Below are positions 25,187-34,418 of a DNA stretch of 58,036 nt, in pieces. Both the position numbers and the translations under genes were made by a program. Origin of the DNA: an uncultured Acidobacteriota bacterium (GTDB lineage Bacteria > Acidobacteriota > JAAYUB01); the NCBI GenBank assembly GCA_937925645.1, contig CALAMB010000108.1:1-58036 (forward strand), read 5' to 3'. The notes beneath the pieces were generated by a model. That model had not been told where the DNA came from and made no database searches. It saw only the letters and a program-made list of their open reading frames with translations. Each line of letters starts with the position of its first letter. Within the stretch, counting starts at the first letter, position 1.

Positions 25187-26740
25187 TCAGGTCGGATCGG
25201 GCGCTTCGCCGGACTCGCGGAGCCGGTGGGTCTCCTCGTCGATGACCCGCAGCGCGTCCAGCACCACCTGGGTGTTGGAGTGCTGGATGCTGGTGACCAG
25301 GCCGGCGGGGAGGTTGGGGTCGAAAGTGAAATCGCCGCCCGGCAGCTTGAGCAGGTGGTAGATGGTATCCGCGCCGATGGAGTCCATGTAAGCCGCGTGG
25401 ATCATCGCCCCCTTGACGAAGTAGATCTTGCCCACCCGGTCGGTGTAGCGGATCTGCAGGACGCCCGTCTTGCGAGCGGATTCCAGCATCTGGATCAGGT
25501 CGGCCAGGCTGATCTCCTCGAGCTTGCCCCGCATCAGGTCCAGGTTGCGGTCGGACTTCTCGTCCAGGGTCAGCTTCAGCCGGCGCATCTCCTGGCGGAT
25601 CCAGTCGTTGCCCTCCTCGAGGTTGAGCCATTTTTCCAGGAGCTGGTACGCCCGGCGGTGATCCTCGTTCTTGAGGAAATTCTGGTACAGCTTGGCGTAC
25701 ATCGAAGTGACGCCATGGATATCGCCGGTGAAGATCTTCAACTCGGCCATCTTCTGCAGGGCGCCGATGTTGTCCTCATCCTCGGCCAGAATCCCGGTGA
25801 GCACCTCGGTGATCTTGCTGCTGAATGAATGGTACTGGGATAGATCGAGCAGGTCCAGCAGCTCCACCGCCATTTGGTGGCGCTTGGTGCCCATGGCGCG
25901 ATCCACGAACCGGAAGATGATCGTGTAGCTGTCCGGCACCATGAAGCTCATCTTGTGGACGAGGTTCTTGAGCTCGTCCTTCCGGTCGAGCTCCAGCAGG
26001 ATGTCGCCGCGGTACTGCAGCAGCTTCAGGTCGGTCTCTTTCTCTCCCTGGCTCATCGCGTTCCAGTGCACGAGGGCGTCCTCGTAGCTCTGGAGCCGGA
26101 TGAGAGTCTCGAGAATCATCAGGTTGGCGGCCATGTTGTCCGGCTCGTTCTGGATCACCGTGTAGAGGTGCATGTAACTCTTGGCGTAGTTCCCCTTCTC
26201 GAAAAACTTCTGGCCGGCCCGGAAGCTGCACTCGACGGCTTTCGACACGAGCTTCTGCTTCAGATACAGCTCGGCCAGCGACGCGAGGCCTTCAGGGTTC
26301 TCGGGCTCGTGCTTGAGCACCTTCTCGTAGTAGTAGATGGCCTGCGACGGGTCGCTCGCGCTGGCGACGGTCGCGGCGCGGAGCAGCACTTGCGAGGTTT
26401 CGCTGAAGTGGCCGGCCTTGTGGTGGAGGTCCGCCAGCTTCGACAGGATGTCCAGGTTGTTCGGATCGTGCTGGAGGTACTTTTTATAGAGCGAGATGGC
26501 CTTCTGCGTCTCGTTCCCCTGGTCATAGAGAGCGGCGGCTTTTTTCAGCAGGGCCAGTCCGGATTCCCGCTGCTTGAGCCGGATCTTGAGTTCTCCGACC
26601 AGGAACAGGATGTCCCTTTCCTCCGGCTCGCGGACCAGGATCTTGTCGAACACGGCCACGGCCTTGTCCAGTTGCCCCTGGGCGACCAGCTTCTCGCCGG
26701 ACTTCTTCAGGCGCGCCTTGTTGTAGAACAGCATGCTCAT
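25187..26740 (-). CDS. TPR protein with C-terminal PATAN (DUF4388) domain
   Basis: The 517-aa cytosolic protein has several TPR units in its N-terminal half (for example AQGQLDKAVAVFDKILVREP, ETQKAISLYKKYLQHDP and PSQAIYYYEKVLKHEP) and helical repeats up to about residue 395. A PATAN/DUF4388 domain follows (about 405-500; LEEISLADLIQMLESARKTG...VGKIYFVKGAMIHA). Its ATG overlaps the stop of the MglA-kinase gene (ATGA), so the two are coupled and probably act in one signalling complex. A second PATAN protein lies in the aspS operon. Confidence 0.88.
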   Translation of the reverse strand: MSMLFYNKARLKKSGEKLVAQGQLDKAVAVFDKILVREPEERDILFLVGELKIRLKQRESGLALLKKAAALYDQGNETQKAISLYKKYLQHDPNNLDILSKLADLHHKAGHFSETSQVLLRAATVASASDPSQAIYYYEKVLKHEPENPEGLASLAELYLKQKLVSKAVECSFRAGQKFFEKGNYAKSYMHLYTVIQNEPDNMAANLMILETLIRLQSYEDALVHWNAMSQGEKETDLKLLQYRGDILLELDRKDELKNLVHKMSFMVPDSYTIIFRFVDRAMGTKRHQMAVELLDLLDLSQYHSFSSKITEVLTGILAEDEDNIGALQKMAELKIFTGDIHGVTSMYAKLYQNFLKNEDHRRAYQLLEKWLNLEEGNDWIRQEMRRLKLTLDEKSDRNLDLMRGKLEEISLADLIQMLESARKTGVLQIRYTDRVGKIYFVKGAMIHAAYMDSIGADTIYHLLKLPGGDFTFDPNLPAGLVTSIQHSNTQVVLDALRVIDEETHRLRESGEAPDPT

Positions 26741-28983
26741 CTCCCGCGTTGGTGCACCGGCAGTTCCACGTAGACCGTGGTGCCGAGTCCTTCTTCGCTT
26801 TTGGCCCAGATGCGGCCGCTGTAATGCTCGATGATCTCCTGGCAGAATGCCAGCCCCAGTCCGAAACTGACCCGCTGCGTGCCGAAATCGTCGGCTTCGC
26901 GGAAGAACCGCTCGAAGATCCGGGGCAGGTGTTCCCGGCTGATCCCGCTGCCGGTGTCGGCGACGGACACCACCATGAACCGGTCGTTGAGGACGGGGTT
27001 GAACTGGGCGCGGATCTCCACGTACCCGCCGGACGTGAACTGCAGGGCGTTTTCCACGAGCTGGTTCAGCACGTACTGGAGCTTGTGCCGGTCGCCCAGC
27101 ACGTTGGGCAGGTCGTCGGGGATGTCCTCCCGGAACTCCAGCCGCTTCATCTGGATGACCGGCAGGTAGAGTTCGCGCGCCTTCGCCAGCAGGTCGCCGA
27201 GGGGGAAGGCGCCGTCGACGAAATCGTCGGGCTGGAAATAGCGGGTCGTCGCCGTCTCGAATCCGGCGAGCACCTGGTTCAGCCGGGCGGATTCCTCGCG
27301 CAGCACTTCCAGAAATTTATCCACGTTGTCCTTGCTGCTCACGCCGAACTTTTCCAAAATTTTGGCGGCGGTGAGCACGGACGAGAGCGGCTTGCTGGTG
27401 TCGGTCCGGAAAGCCTGCAACTGCCGGTAGCGCTCCTGGTCCATCCGGACGATGGGCACCAGCAGGGTTTCCAGCTTGTGGAGGCGGTTCTGGTAATCGG
27501 CGCTCTGGGCGGACAGGGTGAGGACCTGCTGCTCCAGTTCCGCCGTCCGCTCGGCGATGATGGTGTCCGTCTGGTGGTCGGCCGCATCCAGCCGCTGAGT
27601 CTGCTCCATCCGTTCGAACGCCAGGGAGATGACGGCGCCCAGCCGGTTCAGGAAGCGGAGTTCGTCCGGTCCGTACGCCTTCAGGACGCTGGCTTCGTTG
27701 ATGAGCTGGTAGAGCGTCACCAGGCCGAATTGGGATTCGGCCGCCCGCAGGGGGACGCTCATGAACGCCATCACATGCAGTTTTTTCAATTGTTCGGCGA
27801 GCTCCGCCGGCGGCATCCCCGGCAGGGCGTCCGCGTCATAGGAAAACGCGTTGAAGTAGAACGGTTTCTGCTGCTCGAACAGATGCCGGGCCAGGGAGTC
27901 GGTTCCGCTCAGGGGCAGGTTGTCCAGGGGATCCTTGTTGAACCCGGCGATGAACAGTTCCCGCAGCCCGCCGGCGCCGGGATCCAGCCGCAGGATCGAG
28001 CCGTACGACGTCTGAAACGTCATCAGGACCGACTTGAACAGCATGCGCGGGAGCTGTTCGGGATCGAACGGTTCCACGAGCGCCTGCGTCACCTGGGTCA
28101 GGATGGTCAGCTCGCGGCTTTTCTGCTCCAGTTGGTTCTTGGTGGTGTTCAGGGCGTTGTAGAGCTCGGCCATCTCGATGTTGGTCTCGACGGCCTTCTC
28201 CAGCAGTTCCGCCTGGGAGATCTCGTCGCGACTTTCCCGCACCTTGATGTTGTGCGCCGAGGCCTGGAGCTTTTCGCGGAAGGCGGCCTCGGGTTCGGCG
28301 ACCGGCGCGGCGGTCCGGCTGCCCTTCTGATAAGCGTCGAGCACCGCTTCGAAGCTGCGGTCGATCCGGTCCTCGATCTCGGAGACGGGGAATTCGGGGA
28401 ACGTCCGGCTGAATTGCCCCAGCACCTGCAGGATCGACTGCTTCAGCGTCTGGAGCACGCCGACGCCGGTGATGGCGATGGCGCCGAAGCTGGGCGCCCG
28501 GCGTTCGTTGAGCTGCCGGTCCAGCTCCGCGAGGGAGTGGATCTGCTCCACATCCTGCTTGTTGTACTGCACCACCAGGGGAACGCTGGCGTACGGGATG
28601 TGGTTGAGCGCGAGGTTTTCCTTGAGATTGGTGTAGCTCTCGAGATTGGAATCTTCGAATCCCTTCTGGGAATCGGCGACGAACACCACTCCGTCGGTCT
28701 TGCTCAACACCGCCCGCCGCGTCTGGTTGTAGCGGACCTGGCCGGGCACGGTGAACAGCTGCAGCTTCAAATCGTAGCCGTTGACCCGACCCAGCTCCAG
28801 CGGCAGCAGGTCGAAGAAGAGGGTGCGGTCGTCGCCGGTGTTGATCGAGAACAGCTTGACCGCCTGATTGGGAAACAGCACCTGGTGGATGTAGATCAGA
28901 TTGGTGGTCTTGCCGCTGAGGGCCGGGCCGTAATAGACGATCTTGAGCTTGATTTCCTTTTCGGCGTGGGAGATCTGCGCCAT
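26737..28983 (-). CDS. MglA-family GTPase fused to GAF domain and degenerate histidine kinase
   Basis: The 748-aa protein starts with a complete MglA-type Ras-like GTPase (about 8-195): P-loop GPALSGKTT (19-27), FTVPGQ at switch II and NKQD (141-144). A helical linker, a GAF domain (about 295-455) and a coiled coil (460-505) follow. The kinase part has a full HATPase_c domain: N-box LNQLVENALQF (639-649), G1 VADTGSGIS and G2 GLGLAFCQEI. The preceding dimerisation region reads FRTDTSKPLSSVL (525-537), where a normal H-box has S-H-E-x-R-x-P-L, so the phospho-accepting His appears to be missing. AAGGGG precedes the chosen ATG. First gene of a pair with the TPR-PATAN gene. Confidence 0.9.
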   Translation of the reverse strand: MAQISHAEKEIKLKIVYYGPALSGKTTNLIYIHQVLFPNQAVKLFSINTGDDRTLFFDLLPLELGRVNGYDLKLQLFTVPGQVRYNQTRRAVLSKTDGVVFVADSQKGFEDSNLESYTNLKENLALNHIPYASVPLVVQYNKQDVEQIHSLAELDRQLNERRAPSFGAIAITGVGVLQTLKQSILQVLGQFSRTFPEFPVSEIEDRIDRSFEAVLDAYQKGSRTAAPVAEPEAAFREKLQASAHNIKVRESRDEISQAELLEKAVETNIEMAELYNALNTTKNQLEQKSRELTILTQVTQALVEPFDPEQLPRMLFKSVLMTFQTSYGSILRLDPGAGGLRELFIAGFNKDPLDNLPLSGTDSLARHLFEQQKPFYFNAFSYDADALPGMPPAELAEQLKKLHVMAFMSVPLRAAESQFGLVTLYQLINEASVLKAYGPDELRFLNRLGAVISLAFERMEQTQRLDAADHQTDTIIAERTAELEQQVLTLSAQSADYQNRLHKLETLLVPIVRMDQERYRQLQAFRTDTSKPLSSVLTAAKILEKFGVSSKDNVDKFLEVLREESARLNQVLAGFETATTRYFQPDDFVDGAFPLGDLLAKARELYLPVIQMKRLEFREDIPDDLPNVLGDRHKLQYVLNQLVENALQFTSGGYVEIRAQFNPVLNDRFMVVSVADTGSGISREHLPRIFERFFREADDFGTQRVSFGLGLAFCQEIIEHYSGRIWAKSEEGLGTTVYVELPVHQRGR

Positions 28984-29158
28984 AGTCCCCTTGCATCCTC
29001 GGTTGAACCGTGCACCCGGAGGTCCCCGCGATCCGGAACGGTGGTTCATTATCGCCGGGCCCGCATTGATCTGACTGAAAGAACGTGCCTTAGTGAAACA
29101 GAGATATTTTGCCACAGCCCGGGATAAATGGCAACTTTCAGATGAGGGTGGGGAACGA

Positions 29159-31597
29159 ATGGTGGTAAAATCATTCTGTCCGATCCACCTCCGGAGGGCC
29201 GGGGTTCTGGGTATCACTCGATTTTTCAGGCACATCAAGGGTTTGAGCATCGGCATGGCCGTCGTGGTCCTGCTGGCGGTCGCCTTCTTTTTCTTCTTCC
29301 GCCGAAGCGGCGGCGGGCCGCCCGCTTCCGGCGCCGCCGTTCTCGACCGGGAGGTCACCAGCGACACGAGGGAAATCCGGTACGTCGAGTCGCGGGACGG
29401 ACGCCCCCTGTTCACCGTCACCGCCCGGAAGAACGTGGCCACCCGGGACGGCGTCAACGACCTGGAGGGGATCACCGCCGTCTATCACGGGCGGCAGGGC
29501 GAGCGCCGGGACCGCATCGAAGCCAGACAATGCCGCTACTCGGTGTCGGATCAAAACGTCCGGTTCCAGGGGGACGTGCGCCTCCACTCGGAGGGGTACA
29601 CCGTGATCACCTCCCGGCTCGATTACGACAAGGCGCGGGAGCAGGTGGTGACCGAGGCGGAGTTCCGGCTGGAGGCCCCGGGGCTCACCGGCCGCGGGCG
29701 GGGATTCCGGGTGGCGCTGTCTGAACGCACGTTCCGGCTCACGCGGCCGCTGGAGTTGAAGTACACGCTGCCCGACGAACTGCAGGACCGGCCCGAGGGG
29801 CGGGAAGAGTACCTCGAGCTTGCGGCCGGTTCGGGCTGGATCCTCGACGAGGGCCGCACCATCCGGCTGGAGGACGGCGTAACCATGCGCAGCGCGCGCT
29901 CCCGCCTGTCCGGCGCCGAGATGGTGATCCAGCTCGACCCGAAACAGCGCGTCCGGGAAGCCGCAACCACCGGCGCAGCCCGGTTTTCGCGGCGCGACCC
30001 GGCCGGCGAGTTGCAGCTGGACGGCGGCGCCATCGTCTTCCGGCTGACCCCCGCCGGCGACCGGCTGGAATCGGTGAGCGCCGACGGCGACGCGCGGCTG
30101 CGGCTGAACGGCGACGAGTTGTCGGCGGCGCAGATCCGCATCGGCGCGGATTCCACCGGCCGGATCGCCGCCGTTCAAGCGACGGGCGGCAGCCGGTTCG
30201 CCACCGTCCGGACCGGCCAGGAGATGACGAGCCGGAACCTCCGGCTGACGATCCGCCCGGACATGCAGCCGGAGACGCTGCAGCTGGACGGCGACGCGGC
30301 GATCCGCCAACGCTCCGAGCGGAGTGTCACTCACCTGGCCGGCGGGCGGATCCGGATCGAGTTCCAGGCCGGATCGGCCGCCCCAGCCATCGACCGGATC
30401 ACGGTCCTCGACCAGGGCCGGGTGACCGCAACCAGCGCCGGCGGCGATGAGTATCAGGCGGCGGCGGACGAGCTGACGATGCGATACGACGCCGTCGGCC
30501 GTTTCCCGGCGAAGGCGGAAGGGCGTGGCCGCGGCGACTGCCGGCTTCTGCGTCCGGCCCGGAAGGAGACGACGACCGTTCAGGCCGACCGCTTCCAGGT
30601 GGAGTTCTTCCCCGACAGCGCCGACGCTTCGGCATTCGAGGCCGAAGGCAACGTGCGGTTGCGCCGAACGGGGGAGGGCGGCCGGTGGAGCGAGGCCACC
30701 GGCCGGTCGCTGATCGGATCGCTCCGGCCCAAGGAGCGCAATCGGATCGAGACAATGGTGCTGAAAGGCGGGGTGACGTACACGGATCCCGAGCGGCAGG
30801 GCCGGGCGGCCGAAGCCAGTCTCAAGGACGACCTGCTGCGGCTGAAAGGGGAGCCGCGATTCGAGATCGGCGGCGCCGTCACCCGCGCCGAGACCTTCGT
30901 CTACGACGTGGGCCGGCGGACGCTGTCGGGCCAGGGCCCCGTGCAGACGACCATCACGCCGGGCCAACCCGGCGCGAAATTCGACCTGACCGCCCTGGGC
31001 AACGGCGAAGGGAAGCGGGAACCGGTCTACCTTCACGCCAGCGGTCTGGAGGGAGACGAAAAGGCCGGACGGCTGGTCTACCGGGGTTCGTGCCGCATGG
31101 TCCAGGGGCGCAACATTCTGACGGCCGGCCAATTCGAGATGGAACAGCGCGAGAACCGTTTCAACGCCAGGGACAAGGTCCGGGGGATCTTCTTCGTCAA
31201 GGACGGCCAGGGCAAGGAGCAGCGGCTCGAGATCACTTCCGAGCAGATGCGGTACGATCCCAACCACCGGGAAATCCGGTTCGAAGGCCAGGTCAAGACA
31301 CGGACGGACCAGGGCGTGATGAGCGCCGACGTGCTCGACGGACTCTTCCGCGAAGGCGGCGGTTTGGCCGAACTGGTCGCCCGGGGCAACGTGCGGCTCA
31401 ACCAGCCCACCCGGACCGCCACCGGCGACCGGTTGCGGCTGGACATGGTGGCCGGCCTGTTCGTGCTCAACGGCGCCCCGGCCGCCGTGGTGGACCGGAC
31501 CGAGGGCCGCACCACCCGGGGGACGCAATTGACATTCAGCCGGGGGGATGATAAAATCCGCGTGGATTCTGGTTCGCAAATCATTAAAAAAGAATAG
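29159..31597 (+). CDS. LptC/LptA (OstA)-like periplasmic LPS-export protein, very long
   Basis: From the ATG at 29159 (a possible upstream start is at 29093) the protein has 812 aa. One N-terminal transmembrane helix (about residues 28-46) is followed by a periplasmic part beginning like LptC (DTREIRYVESRDGRPLFTVTARKN). The rest is a long array of beta-jellyroll/OstA-type repeats, recognisable by recurring D-x-V/G-N-V-R-L phrases (RFQGDVRL, EAEGNVRLRR, VARGNVRLNQ). LptC is normally about 190 aa and LptA about 180 aa, so this looks like a merged bridge protein carrying LPS from the inner membrane ABC transporter across the periplasm. lptB follows after 9 bp. Confidence 0.85.
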   Translation: MVVKSFCPIHLRRAGVLGITRFFRHIKGLSIGMAVVVLLAVAFFFFFRRSGGGPPASGAAVLDREVTSDTREIRYVESRDGRPLFTVTARKNVATRDGVNDLEGITAVYHGRQGERRDRIEARQCRYSVSDQNVRFQGDVRLHSEGYTVITSRLDYDKAREQVVTEAEFRLEAPGLTGRGRGFRVALSERTFRLTRPLELKYTLPDELQDRPEGREEYLELAAGSGWILDEGRTIRLEDGVTMRSARSRLSGAEMVIQLDPKQRVREAATTGAARFSRRDPAGELQLDGGAIVFRLTPAGDRLESVSADGDARLRLNGDELSAAQIRIGADSTGRIAAVQATGGSRFATVRTGQEMTSRNLRLTIRPDMQPETLQLDGDAAIRQRSERSVTHLAGGRIRIEFQAGSAAPAIDRITVLDQGRVTATSAGGDEYQAAADELTMRYDAVGRFPAKAEGRGRGDCRLLRPARKETTTVQADRFQVEFFPDSADASAFEAEGNVRLRRTGEGGRWSEATGRSLIGSLRPKERNRIETMVLKGGVTYTDPERQGRAAEASLKDDLLRLKGEPRFEIGGAVTRAETFVYDVGRRTLSGQGPVQTTITPGQPGAKFDLTALGNGEGKREPVYLHASGLEGDEKAGRLVYRGSCRMVQGRNILTAGQFEMEQRENRFNARDKVRGIFFVKDGQGKEQRLEITSEQMRYDPNHREIRFEGQVKTRTDQGVMSADVLDGLFREGGGLAELVARGNVRLNQPTRTATGDRLRLDMVAGLFVLNGAPAAVVDRTEGRTTRGTQLTFSRGDDKIRVDSGSQIIKKE

Positions 31598-31606
31598 TTT
31601 AACAGT

Positions 31607-32332
31607 ATGCCCCAACTTCGGACCGAACAGATCACCAAGTCGTACCGCGGTCGCCAGGTGCTGAAGGGCATCGATCTGGAGATCCGCGATTGCGAAATCG
31701 TCGGTTTGCTGGGTCCCAACGGCGCGGGCAAGACCACGACGTTCTATATCGTCGTCGGCCTGACCCGTCCCGACGGCGGCCGGGTGCTTTACAACGATGA
31801 GGACATCCTGGACATGCCCATGTACCTGCGGGCCCAGAAGGGGATCAGCTACCTGCCTCAGGAGCCGTCCGTCTTCCGGAAGCTGACCGTCGCGGAGAAC
31901 CTCCTGGCCATCGCGGAGACCCTCAATCTCACCGCCAGCCAGGAGGAGAAGCTTGTCAACGACCTGCTGCAGGAGTTCGGCATCGCCCACCTGCGCAAGA
32001 ACAAGGCGTACACGCTGTCGGGCGGCGAACGCCGGCGCGTGGAGATCGCCCGCTGTCTCCTGCTGAAACCGTCGTTCATCCTCCTGGACGAGCCGTTCGC
32101 CGGCATCGACCCGTTGGCCGTCATCGACATCCAGAAACTGATCGTGCACCTCAAATCCCGGGGCATCGGCGTGGTGATCACCGATCACAATGTCCGCGAA
32201 ACCCTCCGCATCACCGACCACGCCTACATCATCCACGAAGGCCGGATTTTCCGCAAAGGCACGCCGCAGGAGCTGGCGGCGGACGAGGAAGTCCGCCGGG
32301 TTTACCTCGGCGAGCATTTCCAGCTGGTCTGA
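31607..32332 (+). CDS. lptB: LPS export ABC transporter ATP-binding protein
   Basis: The 241-aa ABC ATPase has Walker A GPNGAGKT (36-43), Q-loop Gln85, signature LSGGE (137-141), Walker B ILLDEP (158-163) and a switch His in ITDHN. The sequence and length match LptB, the cytoplasmic motor that drives lipopolysaccharide extraction through LptFG. The preceding LptC/OstA-like gene and the following rpoN give the familiar lptC-lptA-lptB-rpoN order. The lptFG partners are not in the window. Confidence 0.96.
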   Translation: MPQLRTEQITKSYRGRQVLKGIDLEIRDCEIVGLLGPNGAGKTTTFYIVVGLTRPDGGRVLYNDEDILDMPMYLRAQKGISYLPQEPSVFRKLTVAENLLAIAETLNLTASQEEKLVNDLLQEFGIAHLRKNKAYTLSGGERRRVEIARCLLLKPSFILLDEPFAGIDPLAVIDIQKLIVHLKSRGIGVVITDHNVRETLRITDHAYIIHEGRIFRKGTPQELAADEEVRRVYLGEHFQLV

Positions 32333-32367
32333 GGCCGGAGTGGTTCCCCGCCCGCCCGCATATCTGC

Positions 32368-32373
32368 TATAAT
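32368..32373 (+). promoter_or_regulatory. -10 element upstream of rpoN
   Basis: A perfect TATAAT lies 29 bp before the rpoN start, without a convincing -35 at 16-18 bp. It may give rpoN a promoter separate from lptB. Confidence 0.45.
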
Positions 32374-32401
32374 GGGCTCAGAGTGACGGTTTAATGAACG
32401 C

Positions 32402-33844
32402 ATGGTGAATAAGAATCCCTACCTCCGCCAGAGCCTGCGGATCGCCCCCATCCAGAAGCTGACCCTCACTCCGGCCCTGCTGCAAAAGATCGAGCTGCTC
32501 ACGCTGCCGCACCTGGAGCTCAGCGAATTCATCAAGAACGAGCTGCTGGAAAACCCGTTTCTGGACGAGTCCGCCGACGCCGTGGAGACGACCCCCGCAA
32601 ACGAACCCCCGCCGACCGCCGCCGCGGACGTCGAGGAAGCGGACGAGCCGGGGCGCGAGGCCTTCGACGCCGTGGAAATGGACAGCTACTTCCAGGAGTA
32701 CCTGTCGCCCGGCTTCAAGACCGCGGAGTACGAACATTACGAGCGTCCGGAATACGACACGTTCGCCGTCCGGCCGGTGTCGTTCTATGACCATCTGGAC
32801 TGGCAGTTGAACCTGGTCGAGACGCGGCCGGACGTGGAGCGGGCGGCGCGGGAGATCATCGGCAATCTGGGGGAAGACGGTTACCTGCGGGCGGGTCTGG
32901 AGGAGATTGCCGCCGCGGCCCAGGTCAGTCCGACCGACGCCGAAGCCGCCCTGGCCGTGATCCAGAGCTTCGACCCGCCGGGTGTCGCCGCCCGGGACCT
33001 GCGGGAATGCCTTCTTATCCAGCTGCGGTACAGGAACGAACAGGACACCCTGGCTTACCGCGTGCTGGCGCGGCACGCCGAGCTGGTGGAGACCGGCCGG
33101 ACGGATCAGATCGCCGAGCTGGAAGGCTGCCCGCCGGACGATGTCCGGGCGGCGATGGAACGCATCCGCCACCTCAACCCCAAGCCCGGCCTGCAGTTTC
33201 AGCCGGACAGCACCATCTACATTCAGCCGGACGTCTACATCCTCAAGGTGGGCAGCAACTACGTGATCACCCTCAACGAGGACGGCCTGCCCCGCCTTCA
33301 CATCAACGCCTATTACCGTCGGATCCTGGAGGACGGGCAGGCGAACCGCGAGGACAAGCGGTTCATCCGGGATAAATTCCGCAGCGCCGTGGAGCTCATC
33401 CGCAATCTGGACCACCGCCGGCGCACCATCTACCGCGTGTGCGAGATCATCATCGAGCGGCAGCGCGATTTCCTCGATCACGGCATCGCCCACCTCCGGC
33501 CGATGCTGCTCAAGGACGTCGCCGAGCAGCTGGGGTTGCACACCTCCACCGTCAGCCGCGCCGTGACCAACAAGTGGGTGCACTGCCCCCAGGGCATCCT
33601 GGAGCTTCGCCACTTTTTCACGCTGGGTTTCAAGACGGACACGGGCGACGACATCTCGGTTCACATCCTGAAGGAGAAGATCCGGGATCTCATCGGGAAG
33701 GAGAATCCCGCCCGACCGCTGTCCGACAACGAGCTGACCGACATCCTCAACCGGGACGGCATCGAGATCAAGCGCCGGACCGTGGCCAAATACCGCGAGG
33801 AGATGGACCTGCCCAACTCCCGCTCTCGACGACGAAAAAACTAA
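32402..33844 (+). CDS. rpoN: RNA polymerase sigma-54 factor
   Basis: The 480-aa protein has all three RpoN regions. The N-terminal activator-interacting helix region reads QKLTLTPALLQKIELLTLP. An acidic region II (about 60-100) follows. The core-binding and DNA-binding parts include the helix-turn-helix VAEQLGLHTSTVSRAV and the RpoN box KRRTVAKYRE (457-466), which reads the -24 promoter element. It directs RNA polymerase to promoters that need AAA+ activators; none of those activators is in this window. The ribosome binding site is weak. Part of the lptB-rpoN-hpf-hprK cluster. Confidence 0.97.
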   Translation: MVNKNPYLRQSLRIAPIQKLTLTPALLQKIELLTLPHLELSEFIKNELLENPFLDESADAVETTPANEPPPTAAADVEEADEPGREAFDAVEMDSYFQEYLSPGFKTAEYEHYERPEYDTFAVRPVSFYDHLDWQLNLVETRPDVERAAREIIGNLGEDGYLRAGLEEIAAAAQVSPTDAEAALAVIQSFDPPGVAARDLRECLLIQLRYRNEQDTLAYRVLARHAELVETGRTDQIAELEGCPPDDVRAAMERIRHLNPKPGLQFQPDSTIYIQPDVYILKVGSNYVITLNEDGLPRLHINAYYRRILEDGQANREDKRFIRDKFRSAVELIRNLDHRRRTIYRVCEIIIERQRDFLDHGIAHLRPMLLKDVAEQLGLHTSTVSRAVTNKWVHCPQGILELRHFFTLGFKTDTGDDISVHILKEKIRDLIGKENPARPLSDNELTDILNRDGIEIKRRTVAKYREEMDLPNSRSRRRKN

Positions 33845-33857
33845 CCAAGGAGGAGCC

Positions 33858-34403
33858 ATGAACATCGAAATCACAGGCCGCCACATCGAGATCACCCCAC
33901 CCATCCGCGAACACGTGCAGAAGCGCGTCAACAAATTCACCAAGCTGGTGGGCGGCGAGTGCGATTTCCATTTTGTGCTCACCGTCGAGAAACACCGTCA
34001 GATCGCCGAGGGGGTGCTCAACACCCGGCACGGCACCTTCACCGCCGCCGAGGAATCCAAAGATCTTTACGCCTCCATCGGCACGGTGGTGGAGAAGCTG
34101 GAAAAGCAGATCCGCCGCTTCAAGGACCGGCGGAAGGACATCGCCCGTGGCACCGGCAAGGAGGAACTCCACGAACGGCTGTTGCACCACTCCATCACGG
34201 ACCTCGGCAGCCCGGCGGCCCTGGCGGAAAACCCGCAGGTGGTGGAGCTGACGCTCAATCCCCGCCCCATGGCCGTCGACGAGGCGATCCTCGAGCTCCA
34301 GGAGTCGGGCGGCAGCTTCGTGGTGTTCTACCACGCGCAGTCGGAGCAGATCAACGTGCTCTACCGCCGCAGCGACGGCAACTTCGGCCTGATCCACCCG
34401 TAG
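33858..34403 (+). CDS. hpf: Ribosome hibernation promoting factor, long form
   Basis: The 181-aa protein has the N-terminal S30AE/HPF domain (about 1-105; starts MNIEITGRHIEITPPIREHV) and the C-terminal dimerisation domain of long HPF (about 125-180; LNPRPMAVDEAILELQESGG). Long HPF alone pairs 70S ribosomes into inactive 100S dimers in starved cells. AAGGAGG stands just before the ATG. Located 13 bp after rpoN, a widespread arrangement. Confidence 0.96.
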   Translation: MNIEITGRHIEITPPIREHVQKRVNKFTKLVGGECDFHFVLTVEKHRQIAEGVLNTRHGTFTAAEESKDLYASIGTVVEKLEKQIRRFKDRRKDIARGTGKEELHERLLHHSITDLGSPAALAENPQVVELTLNPRPMAVDEAILELQESGGSFVVFYHAQSEQINVLYRRSDGNFGLIHP

Positions 34404-34418
34404 CCCGGACGGCCGGCC

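Noticed and set aside
29171..32317. 1,048-codon minus-strand frame opposite the LptC/OstA-like gene and lptB
   Set aside because: Shadow of two genes with clear family motifs; it has no recognisable domain and spans their intergenic gap.
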